DNA from: Streptomyces pluripotens
Lineage (GTDB): Bacteria > Actinomycetota > Actinomycetes > Streptomycetales > Streptomycetaceae
Length of the DNA stretch: 64,000 nt
Reading direction: 5' to 3'
Assembly (NCBI RefSeq): GCF_000802245.2
Contig: NZ_CP021080.1
Location: 7,254,001-7,318,000 of the forward strand
Shown: positions 53,430 to 62,946 of the stretch, piece by piece
Numbering within the stretch: position 1 is the stretch's first letter
How the letters are laid out: each line of letters starts with the position of its first letter
Translations under genes and position numbers: made by a program
The notes under the pieces: model-generated
Databases searched by the model: none
The model's input: the letters and a program-made list of their open reading frames with translations, nothing else
Told to the model about the DNA's origin: nothing

Positions 53430-54394
53430 TCAGCATCCGGAATGCCTGCACTGCCGCGTGGATCGCGCGCCGTGCGGCTGGCCTGGAGAGGGCGTGTGCG
53501 GCGTACGGTGTGTGCGGGCCCGTCCGCTGCGGTGAACCAGAACAGGGCCGCGCATAGGAAGGCCGTCACCGCGTAGACCAGCGTGTGCGTGATGGAGTCG
53601 TCCCGCGTGCCGGCGACGAGCGCGCCGACCGCTGCCAGGGCCAGGGCAATGGTCGGCAGTGCACGAGCGGTCCGTACGGTGCCTGGTGCGTCGGCCGCCG
53701 GTGGCAGTAACCGGGCCGCGAGGCTGTAACAGGCGCAGGCCAGCAGGGGTGGCACCCAGCACATCGCTGGGGCGATGCTGGCAGGTGGCCAGGACGGCGC
53801 CAGTGGTGACGGCGAACCACAGCATGCCGGTCACTATGACGTAGGGGCGGATGCGAGGAGAAGCGACGAGGCCGAGGCCGAGGGGAAGCGCGGCGGCGGT
53901 GCCCACGTGCCCGCTGGGGAAGCTCGGGTCGACGCGGTTGACAGGCGCGCCGATCAGGTCGGGGCGGGGCAGGAACATCTTGCTTGCTTGCCTGCCTGCG
54001 ACCGTGACCATGACGACTCCGGCTGCCGCGAAGCCTTGCCACCAGCCCCTTCGGGCCAGGGTGGCAGCCATGATGACCGCCATACCCACGATCAGGGTCG
54101 GTGTGGCGCTCTGGTCCAGCGGTGGCATACGCGATGAACCGTAGGCCGCCCCCGACCAGTCGTGGATCCATGCCGGTTTGGCGCCGACGGCAGCCGAGAA
54201 GAGGGAATTCTCTTCCCGCTGCCCGAACGGGTTGCCGACCGCGATCAGGCACACCGCCAGGAACCCCAGGAGGTACAGCGGAGCTGAGATCCGTGGCCGT
54301 GTCGTCCGCGCGGGTCTGGGTTCGGGCGTGGCTCCCGGGCCTGGCCGGAGGGGTCCGGGGGTGTGGACAGGGTCGAGGGATCTTGCTGGGACAT
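53430..54394 (-). pseudogene. PAP2-family membrane phosphatase, frameshifted
   Basis: ATG 54394 with GGGAGAAA upstream starts SQQDPSTLSTPPDPSGQ. A shift near 54310 leads to LYLLGFLAVCLIAVGNPFGQ and the PAP2 motifs KMFLPRPD (KxxxxxxRP), PSFPSGHVGT and CQHRPSDVLG. A second shift near 53765 moves the last membrane helices (ALPTIALALAAVGALVAG, LVYAVTAFLCAALFWFT) to another frame. All three phosphatase motifs are retained, but the C-terminal helices are uncoupled. Confidence 0.65.
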
Positions 54395-54497
54395 CGTTTC
54401 TCCCTGTCGGTCTGTACCTAGCAGCGGCAGCTCGTTCACGTGCCTCCCCTGGCACGCGGTGGGCGGGCAGGCTCGGCCGGCCGTCGGGGATCCGCGC

Positions 54498-55457
54498 CTA
54501 TTTGAGGAGGGCCCGGCTCTGTCGGCGCTGGGCGGCGATCGCCAGGACCGGGAGGGGCGCGATCAGGAGGAGGAAGACGACCAGGTCCGGCAGGGACTGG
54601 ATAGAGCTGTTCGGCTGGATGACGATCGTCTGCGTGCGGATGAGCGCGACCGCTGCGATGGGGATCAGCCACCGGTAATCCCCGGTGGCGGCCGTCGCCA
54701 TCCACGCGGCGATCAGCGCGGTGACTTCGAGGGCGAACAGGCCGCGTTGGAAGGCCGGGCTGATGGAGATGATGTGCAGGCCCCCGGTCACGAACATGGC
54801 GAGCGCGACGGGGATCAGCCAGCGGTGCGAGTGGCGCCGCAGCCGGCCAGGACGGCAGACCGCCAGCACCGCGCATGCGGTGCACAGTGCCCCCGACAGC
54901 ACCAGGTCACGGGCGGTTATCGGGGCGCCCAGTCCGTAGTAGCCCAGGCCCATCTTGCCCTCGTCGCCGAAGAACGTGTTGTTGTTGAACGTGGCACCGG
55001 CGTAGATCATCGTTGCTGCGGCGGGCAGCGCGATCCATGGCTTAGCGCGCAGCAGGGCGATCAGGCAGATCAGCGGAAGCAGCCCGTAGGGCAAGAGCCG
55101 TGTCCGCGTGCCGGGACCTTGCGCCCACGGGTACCAGCCAGAGAAGTGGAAGGCGATGGCATGTCGGCCGGGATCGATGTGCAGTGCCCAGTGCCACACA
55201 TCCTGCAGGTACGGCACCAGCGCCAGCGCGGCGAGGACGAGAGCGGTCAGATGGATGCCGTCCAGCCACCACGGCCGGGCCGTGTCGTCGACGACGGCGC
55301 GGGCGCGGGCCTGCACCCCGGCACGAGCCAAGGCGACAACTTCTCGCGGCGGGGGCCAGGAGCGGCCGGGATAGGCCTCGGCCAGGCAGGCCAGCAACTC
55401 CTCTCCCTGCCGGGAACGGTAGGGCTCGGGATAGGCCGCAAGCAGCAAACGGTTCAT
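54498..55457 (-). CDS. integral membrane protein coupled to PadR
   Basis: 319 aa. The N-terminus LLLAAYPEPYRSRQGEELLACLAEAYPGR is the short cytoplasmic prefix seen in PadR-coupled membrane proteins, followed by about seven hydrophobic segments. It overlaps the padR gene by 4 bp (ATGA). A role as membrane partner or sensor in a PadR system is inferred; no enzymatic motif was seen. Confidence 0.7.
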   Translation of the reverse strand: MNRLLLAAYPEPYRSRQGEELLACLAEAYPGRSWPPPREVVALARAGVQARARAVVDDTARPWWLDGIHLTALVLAALALVPYLQDVWHWALHIDPGRHAIAFHFSGWYPWAQGPGTRTRLLPYGLLPLICLIALLRAKPWIALPAAATMIYAGATFNNNTFFGDEGKMGLGYYGLGAPITARDLVLSGALCTACAVLAVCRPGRLRRHSHRWLIPVALAMFVTGGLHIISISPAFQRGLFALEVTALIAAWMATAATGDYRWLIPIAAVALIRTQTIVIQPNSSIQSLPDLVVFLLLIAPLPVLAIAAQRRQSRALLK

Positions 55458-55795
55458 GCCGGGGCTGCTCCGACATCCCGCGAGCGTCCGATGACGACGG
55501 CCGCCGCCTGCTGCATCCGCAGTGCCTCCCGGCTGAGCGTCGCGGTGCCGTCCTCGGTGAGCCGGTAGTAGCGCCGCGCCCGCCCGTCCACGATCTCCTC
55601 ATGGTCGGCAGCCACCAGTCCTGCCCGCTCCAACCGCTCCAGTGCGCCATAGAGAGTGCCGACAGCGATCCGGAGTCGCCCGTCGGTGGTCTGCTCGACA
55701 GCCTTGATGATGCCGTACCCGTGCAACGGACCGTCCATGAGCGCAGCAAGGGTGAAGTATTGCGGTTCCGTCAAGGACGGGTTCTGCCGTGTCAT
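55454..55795 (-). CDS. PadR-family transcriptional regulator
   Basis: 113 aa from ATG 55795. The winged helix EPQYFTLAALMDGPLHGYGIIKAVEQTT...VGTLYGALERLERAGLV and RARRYYRLTEDG are diagnostic. A perfect palindrome lies 9 bp upstream of its start, so autoregulation is likely. Confidence 0.88.
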   Translation of the reverse strand: MTRQNPSLTEPQYFTLAALMDGPLHGYGIIKAVEQTTDGRLRIAVGTLYGALERLERAGLVAADHEEIVDGRARRYYRLTEDGTATLSREALRMQQAAAVVIGRSRDVGAAPA

Positions 55796-55804
55796 GAGTC
55801 GAGC

Positions 55805-55825
55805 ATATATCGAGCTCCGATATAT
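55805..55825. promoter_or_regulatory. PadR operator palindrome
   Basis: ATATATCG and CGATATAT form a perfect 8-bp inverted repeat with a 5-bp centre, just upstream of padR. Its A+T-rich dyad in a GC-rich context fits PadR operators (ATGT/ACAT-like arms are not exact here). Confidence 0.65.
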
Positions 55826-55922
55826 ATCTGCCGACCTTGAGGGATTACCCGCAGCGCCTCCACACCCACCGCGAACGTCACCCTCTCCCGACCGGCGGGC
55901 GCAGACGGCAGTCTCCTCGACG

Positions 55923-56894
55923 GGATCGTGTCCCTCGTCGTGGTGTTCGGGATCAGCGGCTGGGAGTGCGCGGGCGTCTGCCCGGGGCGCACTTCCACGG
56001 GTGAGTACCGCTCCCTGAACAGGAGGCGGGCTACCGCGTAACTCTCCTTGGTGAACAGCCAGTTCAACCACGAGGAGTACACGATGGCCCTGTCCCAGTC
56101 TGAGCTGATACGGCTACTGGAGTCACTACGCTCGACCGACGGAATCGAGCTGATCCGCGCCATCGCCGAGCGGATGGTGCAGGAGCTGATCGAGGCCGAA
56201 GCGAGTGCCCACATCGGCGCCGAGTGGAACGAGCACACGCCGACGCGGACCAACATCCGCAACGGGCACCGCGAGAAGGTGCTCACCACGCTCGCCGGCG
56301 ACCTGGACCTGGCGATCCCCAAGGTCCGTACCGGCAGCTTCTTCCCCAGCCTGCTGGAACGCCGACGCCGCATCGACCAGGCCCTCTACTTCCTGCGCAA
56401 CGTCTTCAGCGTGATCGACCGGGACTCCGGCGAGATGGTCGCCGCGACGATCCGCACCATCTTCACCCAGCCCAGCGCGGAGCTCGTGCGCACCCAGCTG
56501 GACACCGTCGCCGACATGCTCGGCACCCAGTTCCCCAAGGTCAAAGCCATGCTGCTGGACGCGAAGGAGGACCTGACCGCGTTCGCGGACTTCCCGCCCC
56601 GGCACTGGAAGAAGATCCAGTCCACGAACCCGCTGGAACGGATCAACCGCGAGATCAAACGCCGCACCGACGTCGTCCAGGTCTTCCCCAACGACGACGC
56701 CCTGCTGCGGCTGGTCACCGCCGTGCTCTGCGAGACGCACGACGAATGGGTCGCCTTCCCTCGCCGCTACCTACCCGAAGGCAGCATGGACGAGCTCTAC
56801 CGAGAACTCCCCGAAAGCGCCCCCGCACTACCCAACACCACCAACACAACGGTCAGTTGATCCCCTACACCACGACGAGGGACACGACCCTCGA
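55923..56894 (+). mobile_element. IS256-family element, internally deleted
   Basis: About 970 bp. Left end (55923-55955) and right end (56858-56894) share TCGTGTCCCTCGTCGTGGTG as an inverted repeat. The transposase inside lacks about 150 central residues. Both ends survive, so the copy could still be moved by an intact relative elsewhere. Confidence 0.75.
56084..56860 (+). pseudogene. IS256/Mutator transposase with internal deletion
   Basis: 258 codons from ATG 56084 (GAGGAG upstream) against about 410 normally. The N-terminus (LIRAIAERMVQELIEAEASAHIGAEWNEHTPTRTNIRNGHR) and C-terminus (FPPRHWKKIQSTNPLERINREIKRRTDVVQVFPN) are normal. RRRIDQALY is joined directly to FLRNVFSVIDRDSG, so the segment with the first two catalytic aspartates is missing, in frame. 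Not active. Confidence 0.8.
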
Positions 56895-56996
56895 CCGCGC
56901 AGCGTTGGTGGATGCTCGCCGCAACCTGGTCCGAGAGTCGTACGAAACGCCATTTCCGCCGTCGGGTGCGGCGATCCTCGTGATGGCAAGGCTTGG

Positions 56997-58058
56997 TCAG
57001 GCGTGTGGCAGGCCTTGCCCAGGTCGTCGGGTGGGGTTTGTGGCGCGGGGCGTGAGGCGCTCCCAGTTGCGGTGCGCGATGTCGGCCTTCTGCTCGTCGG
57101 TGAAGGGGGCGTCCTCCAGGAAGGACCGGGCGACGCCGGCGCTGGTGTCCACGTAGGGGAAGCCACCAGGGCGGAATCCATAGGTGAAGGGGTAGTCGGT
57201 GGAGTACAGCATCCGTTCGGTCCCCACGACTTCGGCTGTCCAGCGGAGGTAGCGGGAGCTGACGGTGCCGCTGCCGGCGACCCAGAAGTTCTGCTTGAAG
57301 TAGTCGGCGAGCGGGCGGGCGAGGCCACCGGCATCGGCGAAGAACCCGGTGTGGTCGAGATAGAAGAGCACGACCTCTCCCCAATGGCCGGCGATCACCT
57401 GGAGATCGGGGTATCGGTCGAAGACACCGGAGAAGATCATCCGCAGGTACTGCACGCCCAGGTCGTAGTACCAGCCGATCGCAGGCCCTGCCAACGCGGT
57501 CCCGATGGGGCCGATGTTGGAGTAGTAGGCGTCCATCACCGCCTGCACAGGCATCTGCGGATGGAAGTGGAGAGGGACCTGCAGCCGCTCCGCAGCGGCG
57601 TACAGCTCGTCGTACTCGGGGTCGTCGGCGAGCTTGGATCCGGTACGCCCGTAGAGCATGGCGCCCGGGAAGCCCAGCTCGGTGACCGCCCGCTCCAGCT
57701 CCGCGGACGCGGCCGACGGCGACTGTGTCGGGATCGCGGCGAACGCCTGGAATCGGTCGGGGTTGTCGGCCACAATCGCCGCGAGCTGGTCGTTGGTGTC
57801 GCGCGCCACGGCGACCGCATCCGAGTCAGGCAGGTTCTGTACGCCCGGTGACGAGATCGACAGTACCGCCACGTCGACTCCCTGGTCGTCCATGTGCGCA
57901 AGCCTCATATCCGCGGTGTCGCGTAGTCGCTGGGCGACGGGGCCGTCGCCGAACCCCAGGTTCGGTAGTTCCGGCACCCCGGACCGCGACCACGCCTCCA
58001 TGATCGCGGGCAGGACGACGTGCTCTTCCAATGCGACGATCCGCAATCGGTCAGACAT
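56997..58058 (-). CDS. amidohydrolase-family (ACMSD / gamma-resorcylate decarboxylase-like) enzyme
   Basis: 353 aa. The metal site of the family is visible: LEEHVV at the N-terminus, PLHFHPQMP, AGHWGEVV and YSTDYPFTYG (late Asp). MDDQGVDVAVLSISSPGVQ is also conserved. Relatives decarboxylate 2,6-dihydroxybenzoate or aminocarboxymuconate semialdehyde. Target compound is unknown; the divergent TetR gene suggests inducible aromatic-acid metabolism. Confidence 0.8.
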   Translation of the reverse strand: MSDRLRIVALEEHVVLPAIMEAWSRSGVPELPNLGFGDGPVAQRLRDTADMRLAHMDDQGVDVAVLSISSPGVQNLPDSDAVAVARDTNDQLAAIVADNPDRFQAFAAIPTQSPSAASAELERAVTELGFPGAMLYGRTGSKLADDPEYDELYAAAERLQVPLHFHPQMPVQAVMDAYYSNIGPIGTALAGPAIGWYYDLGVQYLRMIFSGVFDRYPDLQVIAGHWGEVVLFYLDHTGFFADAGGLARPLADYFKQNFWVAGSGTVSSRYLRWTAEVVGTERMLYSTDYPFTYGFRPGGFPYVDTSAGVARSFLEDAPFTDEQKADIAHRNWERLTPRATNPTRRPGQGLPHA

Positions 58059-58105
58059 GCAAAGCTCCCCTGCATCCAGTTTCCAGTGGAATCACTATAT
58101 GCGTA

Positions 58106-58147
58106 CCATCGATACTAACGGCGGAATCGTACAAGAGGTATCGTTGG
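58106..58147. promoter_or_regulatory. imperfect inverted repeat between amidohydrolase and TetR genes
   Basis: CCATCGATAC (58106-58115) and GTATCGTTGG (58138-58147) are inverted copies with one mismatch, in the short divergent gap directly before the TetR start. This is the likely operator region for both genes. Confidence 0.5.
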
Positions 58148-58150
58148 TCC

Positions 58151-58885
58151 ATGTCGCCACGTCCACTTAGCGGGAGCAGTGCTTCCGACGCTGCGGCCAT
58201 CAGTCGCGAACAGGCCCGACAGCGGGTCATCGAGGCCGCCATCGACCTGCTGACGCGAGGGGGTCGCGACGCGGTCACCACCCGCGCGGTCGCGGAAGCG
58301 GCGGGCCTGCAGCCGCCGGCCATCTACCGGCTGTTCGGCGACAAGGACGGGCTGCTCGACGCGGTGGCCGAGCACGGCTTCACCGCATTTCTCGCCACCA
58401 AGCACGTCGACCCCGACCCGCGGGACCCCGTCGAGGATCTGAGAGCCGGCTGGGACGTCGCGGTTGAGTTCGGCCTGGCCAATCCCGCGCTGTACACACT
58501 GATGTACAGCGAGCCCTCCAGGACCACCTCGGCCGCCTTCAAGGCCGGTATGGAGATCTTGATGAGCCGTATCCGGCGCCTCGCCGCCAGCGGTTGGCTC
58601 CGCGTCGACGAGGAACTCGCGGCCCAGGTCATCCATGCCACAGCGCGCGGCGCAGTGCTCACCTGGCTGTCCCTGCCGGAGCACCAGCGCAACCCGGCCC
58701 TATTGACCACTCTGCGGGAGTCCATGGTCGCCGCCGTGACCAGTCAACGGCCGTCCGTGCAGGACGCGGGGCCGGCGGGCGCCGCCCGCGCCTTGCGCGC
58801 AGCGCTGCCCGAACAGACGACCCTCAGCAGCGCGGAACAACACCTGCTGAGGGAATGGCTGGGCCGCCTCGCCGCCGACGGCTGA
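58151..58885 (+). CDS. TetR-family transcriptional regulator
   Basis: 244 aa from ATG 58151. N-terminal HTH: RQRVIEAAIDLLTRGGRDAVTTRAVAEAAGLQPPAIYRLFGDKDGLLDAV. The ligand-binding part is helical with no identifying motif. It is divergent from the amidohydrolase, which it probably represses. The 280 bp after it hold no gene I can name. Confidence 0.85.
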   Translation: MSPRPLSGSSASDAAAISREQARQRVIEAAIDLLTRGGRDAVTTRAVAEAAGLQPPAIYRLFGDKDGLLDAVAEHGFTAFLATKHVDPDPRDPVEDLRAGWDVAVEFGLANPALYTLMYSEPSRTTSAAFKAGMEILMSRIRRLAASGWLRVDEELAAQVIHATARGAVLTWLSLPEHQRNPALLTTLRESMVAAVTSQRPSVQDAGPAGAARALRAALPEQTTLSSAEQHLLREWLGRLAADG

Positions 58886-59165
58886 GGCGTCGGCGGCTCG
58901 TGTTGACGCTCAGAGTGAACCGCCGACTTGTATGGGGGTAGCGGGACGCGGTCGGGTTGGCCGCTCGTAGCGTGCCGTAGGACACCGTGCCGGGTGACTC
59001 GTGAACCGTCTGCCGCCCTCAGGGGCTGGCTCTCCCGGGGTATGTCGCCGGTCCGGTGTCCGTTCGCGGTCTGACTCAACAGAGGCGTGTCCCGGCCAGT
59101 TGGTTCCGGAAGTCGGCGTGTCGGCCGTGGATGCCCTGTCGTCCGACCGTGAGGAACACTGTCCC

Positions 59166-59765
59166 GTGATATTGCTCGGTGTCGACCCTCATAAGTCCAC
59201 CCACACCGCCACCGCCGTCGAGCCGGAATCAAACCAGCAGGTCGGGACGATGCGGATCGAGGCGAGCCTGACGGATTACCGGCGACTGCTTGCCTGGGCC
59301 AAGCGGTGGCCGCAGCGGAAGTGGGCGGTGGAGAACGCCAACGGGCAGGGCCGGCATCTCGCCCAGTGGCTCATCGCCCGAGGCGAGAGCGTCGTCGACG
59401 TGCCTGCCGCAGCGACCAGCCGAGTGCGTGAGCTCTCCCGGGGCGGGCGGCGCAAGAACGACCAGATCGACGCCGCGGCCGCAGCCACCGTGGCCTGTCT
59501 GCAGGGAGACGGACGCGACGTCGAACCCGAGGATCACACCACCGCGCTGGCCCCCCTGGACGAACGACGGGTCAACCTGGCCCAGGCCCGGGTCCGTACG
59601 GTCAACCAGCTCCACGCGCTGCTGCGTGATCTGCTGCCCGGAGGCGCCCCGACCCAGCTGTCCGCGGACCTGGCCGCCAAGCTGCTGCGATCCGTCCGTC
59701 CTGCCGGCGACGTCGAGACGGTCCGCAAGGACATCGCCTGTGACAAATACGTTGTTGATCACTGA
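59166..59765 (+). pseudogene. IS110-family transposase, N-terminal remnant
   Basis: GTG 59166 starts LLGVDPHKSTHTATAV, and the DEDD-domain landmarks are KRWPQRKWAVENANGQGRHLAQWLI and SRGGRRKNDQIDAAAAATV. Homology ends at VRKDIACD near 59742, and the last codons are junction sequence. The transposase_20 domain with the catalytic serine is gone, cut off just before the IS3 element. Confidence 0.8.
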
Positions 59766-59782
59766 GTTGACAGTGTTCTGGC

Positions 59783-61015
59783 CTGAACCGCCCCGTGTCA
59801 GGTAGAGACTCGATTCCGTGAAAGGATTGAGTCATGGCACGACCCTCCCGTTACCCGCTTGAGCTGCGCCGTCGCGCGGTGCGCATGGTTGCCGAAGTGC
59901 GCGGCGACTACCCGAACGAGACGGCCGCCCTGCAGGCGGTGGCGGACAAGCTCGACATTGGTTCCCGCGAGACGCTGCGGAACTGGGTGAAGCAGTACGA
60001 GATCGACGCGGGGCAGCGTCCAGGGACGACGACGGAGGAGTCCGCCCAGCTCAAGGCGTTGAAGAAGGAGAACGCTGAGCTGAAGCGGGCGAACGAGATC
60101 CTGAAGGCCGCGGCGAGTTTCTTCGCGGCCGAGCTCGACCGGCCACACACGCGCTCGTAGCGTTCATCGACGAGCACCGGGACCGCTTCGGCGGGGTCGA
60201 GCCGATCTGCAGAACGCTCACCGCACACGACTGCCAGATCGCCCCTTCCACGTACTACGCCCATAAGAAACGCCTCGAAACCCCCTCTGCCCGTTCCGTG
60301 CGTGACGAGGAGCTCAAGGAGAGGATCCACGAGGTCTACACGTCCAACTACCGTGTCTACGGAGCGAGGAAGATCTGGCGCGAGCTGAACCGGCAGGGGC
60401 ATGCGGTGGCCCGCTGCACCGTCGAGCGCCTGATGCGCGAGCTCGGCATCCAGGGCGCGGTGCGCGGCAAACGCGTCATCACCACGATCCCCGGCGGGCA
60501 GGCCGAGCGGGCCCCCGACCTTGTCGACCGCGAGTTCGTCGCCGGCGCCCCGAACCGCTGCTGGGTAGCCGACTTCACGCACGTGAAGACCTTCGCCGGC
60601 GTCGTCTATGTCGCGTTCGTCGTGGACACCTTCTCGCGCCGGATCGTGGGCTGGTCGGCCGCCACGGTGAAGGAGACGGTGTTCGTGCTGGACGCCCTGG
60701 AGATGGCGATCTGGCAGCGCGACCGGGACCAACACCCCATACAGCCAGGCGAGTTGGTACACCATTCGGACGCCGGGTCGCAGTACACGAGCTTCCGCCT
60801 CGCCGAGCACCTGGACGCCGCCGGCATCGCGGCGAGCATCGGATCCGTCGGTGACGCGTACGACAACGCCCTGATGGAGTCCACGATCGGCCTGTACAAA
60901 ACCGAGCTGATCAAACCCCAGCGCCCCTGGAAGACGCTCTCCCAGGTCGAGCTGGCCACCGCCGAGTGGATCGACTGGTACAACCACCGCGTGCGCCACG
61001 AGGCGCTAGGAGATC
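59783..61015 (+). mobile_element. IS3-family element, split by a group II intron
   Basis: The left end begins near TGAACCGCCCCG (59783) by similarity to other streptomycete IS3 ends. It carries orfA and orfB in -1 relation. The orfB 3' end is interrupted at about 61016 by the intron, and the right end is beyond the window or lost. Confidence 0.7.
59834..60160 (+). CDS. IS3 OrfA
   Basis: 108 aa. HTH region RYPLELRRRAVRMVAEVRGDYPNETAALQAVADKLDIGSRETLRNWVKQ, then leucine-zipper-like LKALKKENAELKRANEILKAAASFFAAEL. AAASFFAAELDR is the classic end of OrfA before the frameshift to OrfB. Confidence 0.9.
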   Translation: MARPSRYPLELRRRAVRMVAEVRGDYPNETAALQAVADKLDIGSRETLRNWVKQYEIDAGQRPGTTTEESAQLKALKKENAELKRANEILKAAASFFAAELDRPHTRS

Positions 61016-61053
61016 GTGTGCGGGTGCGAATCCCCACCGCCGGACCGCCGTAG
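60151..61053 (+). pseudogene. IS3 OrfB (integrase core), 3' end displaced by intron
   Basis: Read after a -1 shift from orfA: ALVAFIDEHRDRFGGVEPICRTL, then SNYRVYGARKIWRELNRQG. The DDE core is NRCWVADFTHVKTFAG, LVHHSDAGSQYTSFRLAEHL and SVGDAYDNALMESTIGLYKTEL. It ends WIDWYNHRVRHEALGD, where the usual RRLHxxLGxxPPxE tail should follow. From about 61016 the bases are the intron. If the intron splices, the mRNA could be restored. Confidence 0.8.
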
Positions 61054-61488
61054 AGGCCCGGTTGAAGCTGGAGGCAGTCCAACTCAGGGAACGCTGAGGA
61101 GGGCGGGAAGCAGCCTCGACAACGTCGGGACGAGTCGGCACTGCCAGACGGCTCGGGTCCGGCTAGCAAGGCCAGAAGGCGTAACGAAAGTGAATCAGCG
61201 TCCGAAGTCCCGTAACAGTACCTCCCGGCTCCAACCTGGCGGATATGGGCCGGGGTTGCAGTACGCGACCCGTCCTCCAAGGAGATGGGCCGACTCTGAA
61301 GCCGCCCGCGGTGAAACGGCTCAGAGGCCACGCTGAATACCTGCGGTGTAGGCGTGGCGATGCTGCCGGGATAGAGCTGGACGCCGACCTGGCCGAACGA
61401 CTCCTAGTGAACGTGGGAACCACTCCCGGTCGCCCTCTCGCCGGACATCCGGTGCGGTGATGGGCAGGCCCGTTGTCGGCTGTTGGCC

Positions 61489-62826
61489 CAGGGCGGTTTC
61501 AAAGTCCCGGTGATCACGTGAGTGCGCAGGTCGCGACGGTATGACGATGCGCGGTCGGCCCGGTCCGTACGCAACGAAGCTCCGGTTGATGCCGGTGACC
61601 GATCAAGTCGCCCGCACCGCCCGGAGCTTCGATGTGCCGTCAGTCTGCCACCGTCTGTCTGATCAAGTCGCCCACCCGTCAGCACCGGTTGATCGGACCG
61701 CTGGCCCTGCGGCTGCGGACCTTGGCCGACCCCCGGCATCGGCGCGGGAAGCGTCACTCGTTCGTGAGCGTGCTGCTGGTGGCCTGCTCGGCGGTGCTGA
61801 CCGGAGCCCGTTCCTTCGCCGCGATCGGCCAGTGGGCAGCGAGCGCCCCGCAGGACACGCTCGCCCGGCTCGGCGCCCGCGCCACGACGGTCTTGAACGT
61901 GCGCATCGCGCCGAGTGCGGCGACCATCCGCCGCGTCCTGAACGCCGCCTGCCCCGGCGGGCTCGCCGACCTGCTCGGATCCGATCCGGCCGGGGCGGAC
62001 ACCCTCGCGGTGGACGGCAAGAGCGCCCGCGGCTCGCGCCACGGCGAGATCCCGGCCGCCCATCTGCTGGCCGCGATCACCGGCGCCGGCCTGACCGTCA
62101 CCCAACTGCGGGTCCCCGGCAAGACGAACGAAATCACCTGCTTTGACGCCTTGCTGGCGCCCTACGACCTGACCGGCGTCACGGTCTCCGCGGATGCCCT
62201 GCACTGCCAGCGCGATCACGCCCGGTTCCTCGTCGAGGAGAAGAAGGCGCACTACGCCTTCACCGTGAAGCGCAACCAGAAGAACCTGCACCGCCAACTC
62301 GCCACCCTGCCCTGGGAGAAGGCGAGTGCGAAGTTCTACGACCGCACCGATGCCCACGGACGCCTGGAGACCCGCGTCGTGCAGGCCCTGACCATCACCG
62401 ACCTCGGCGTCGACTTCCCCCACGCGGTCCAGGTCGCGAAGATCGTCCGGCACCGCACTCAGCGCAAGACCGGCAAACGCAGCCGCGAGACGGTCTACGT
62501 CATCACGGACCTGGCCAGCCGCGAAGCCTCCCCCGAGCGCATCGCGAAGATCGTCCGCTCGCAGTGGATCATCGAGAACCGTCTCCACTTCGTCCGAGAC
62601 ACCGCCTTCGCCGAGGACGCCTCCACGGTCCGAACCGGACACGGCCCGGACAACATGGCCACCCTCCGCAGCTTCGCGATCAACACACTGCGAGCCTCCG
62701 GCCACGCGAACATCGCGGCCGGACTCCGCGAGATGTCCTACGACGGCTTCCGCCGACCACTGGACCTCCTCGGCCTTGCCTGACCAGCGCTCCCACGCAA
62801 GATCAAAAGACTTTGCAACAGCCCTG
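61489..62826 (+). mobile_element. ISAs1-family insertion sequence, copy 2, with 10-bp target duplication
   Basis: 1338 bp from CAGGGCGGTTTCAAAG to ...CAGCCCTG; its ends are imperfect inverted repeats. GCTGTTGGCC flanks it on both sides (61479-61488 and 62827-62836), a target duplication that fixes its borders. It differs from copy 1 by only about five substitutions I could find. Confidence 0.93.
61632..62783 (+). CDS. ISAs1-family DDE transposase (copy 2)
   Basis: 383 aa, same landmarks as copy 1 (LAVDGKSARGS, VSADALHCQRD, WIIENRLHFVRD) with GHGPDNM in place of GHGLDNM. It appears intact and, given the target duplication, is the better candidate for a recently mobile copy. Confidence 0.9.
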   Translation: MCRQSATVCLIKSPTRQHRLIGPLALRLRTLADPRHRRGKRHSFVSVLLVACSAVLTGARSFAAIGQWAASAPQDTLARLGARATTVLNVRIAPSAATIRRVLNAACPGGLADLLGSDPAGADTLAVDGKSARGSRHGEIPAAHLLAAITGAGLTVTQLRVPGKTNEITCFDALLAPYDLTGVTVSADALHCQRDHARFLVEEKKAHYAFTVKRNQKNLHRQLATLPWEKASAKFYDRTDAHGRLETRVVQALTITDLGVDFPHAVQVAKIVRHRTQRKTGKRSRETVYVITDLASREASPERIAKIVRSQWIIENRLHFVRDTAFAEDASTVRTGHGPDNMATLRSFAINTLRASGHANIAAGLREMSYDGFRRPLDLLGLA

Positions 62827-62946
62827 GCTGTTGGCCGTGGAGTGGGGCGGAGGCCCCGTAGTAGTCCGAGCGCGCGAAAGGCGCGTACACGGCGAAGGGG
62901 GCCAGCAAGTCAGCAGGGAGGGAACTGGAATGCCGGGAGGGCGTTG

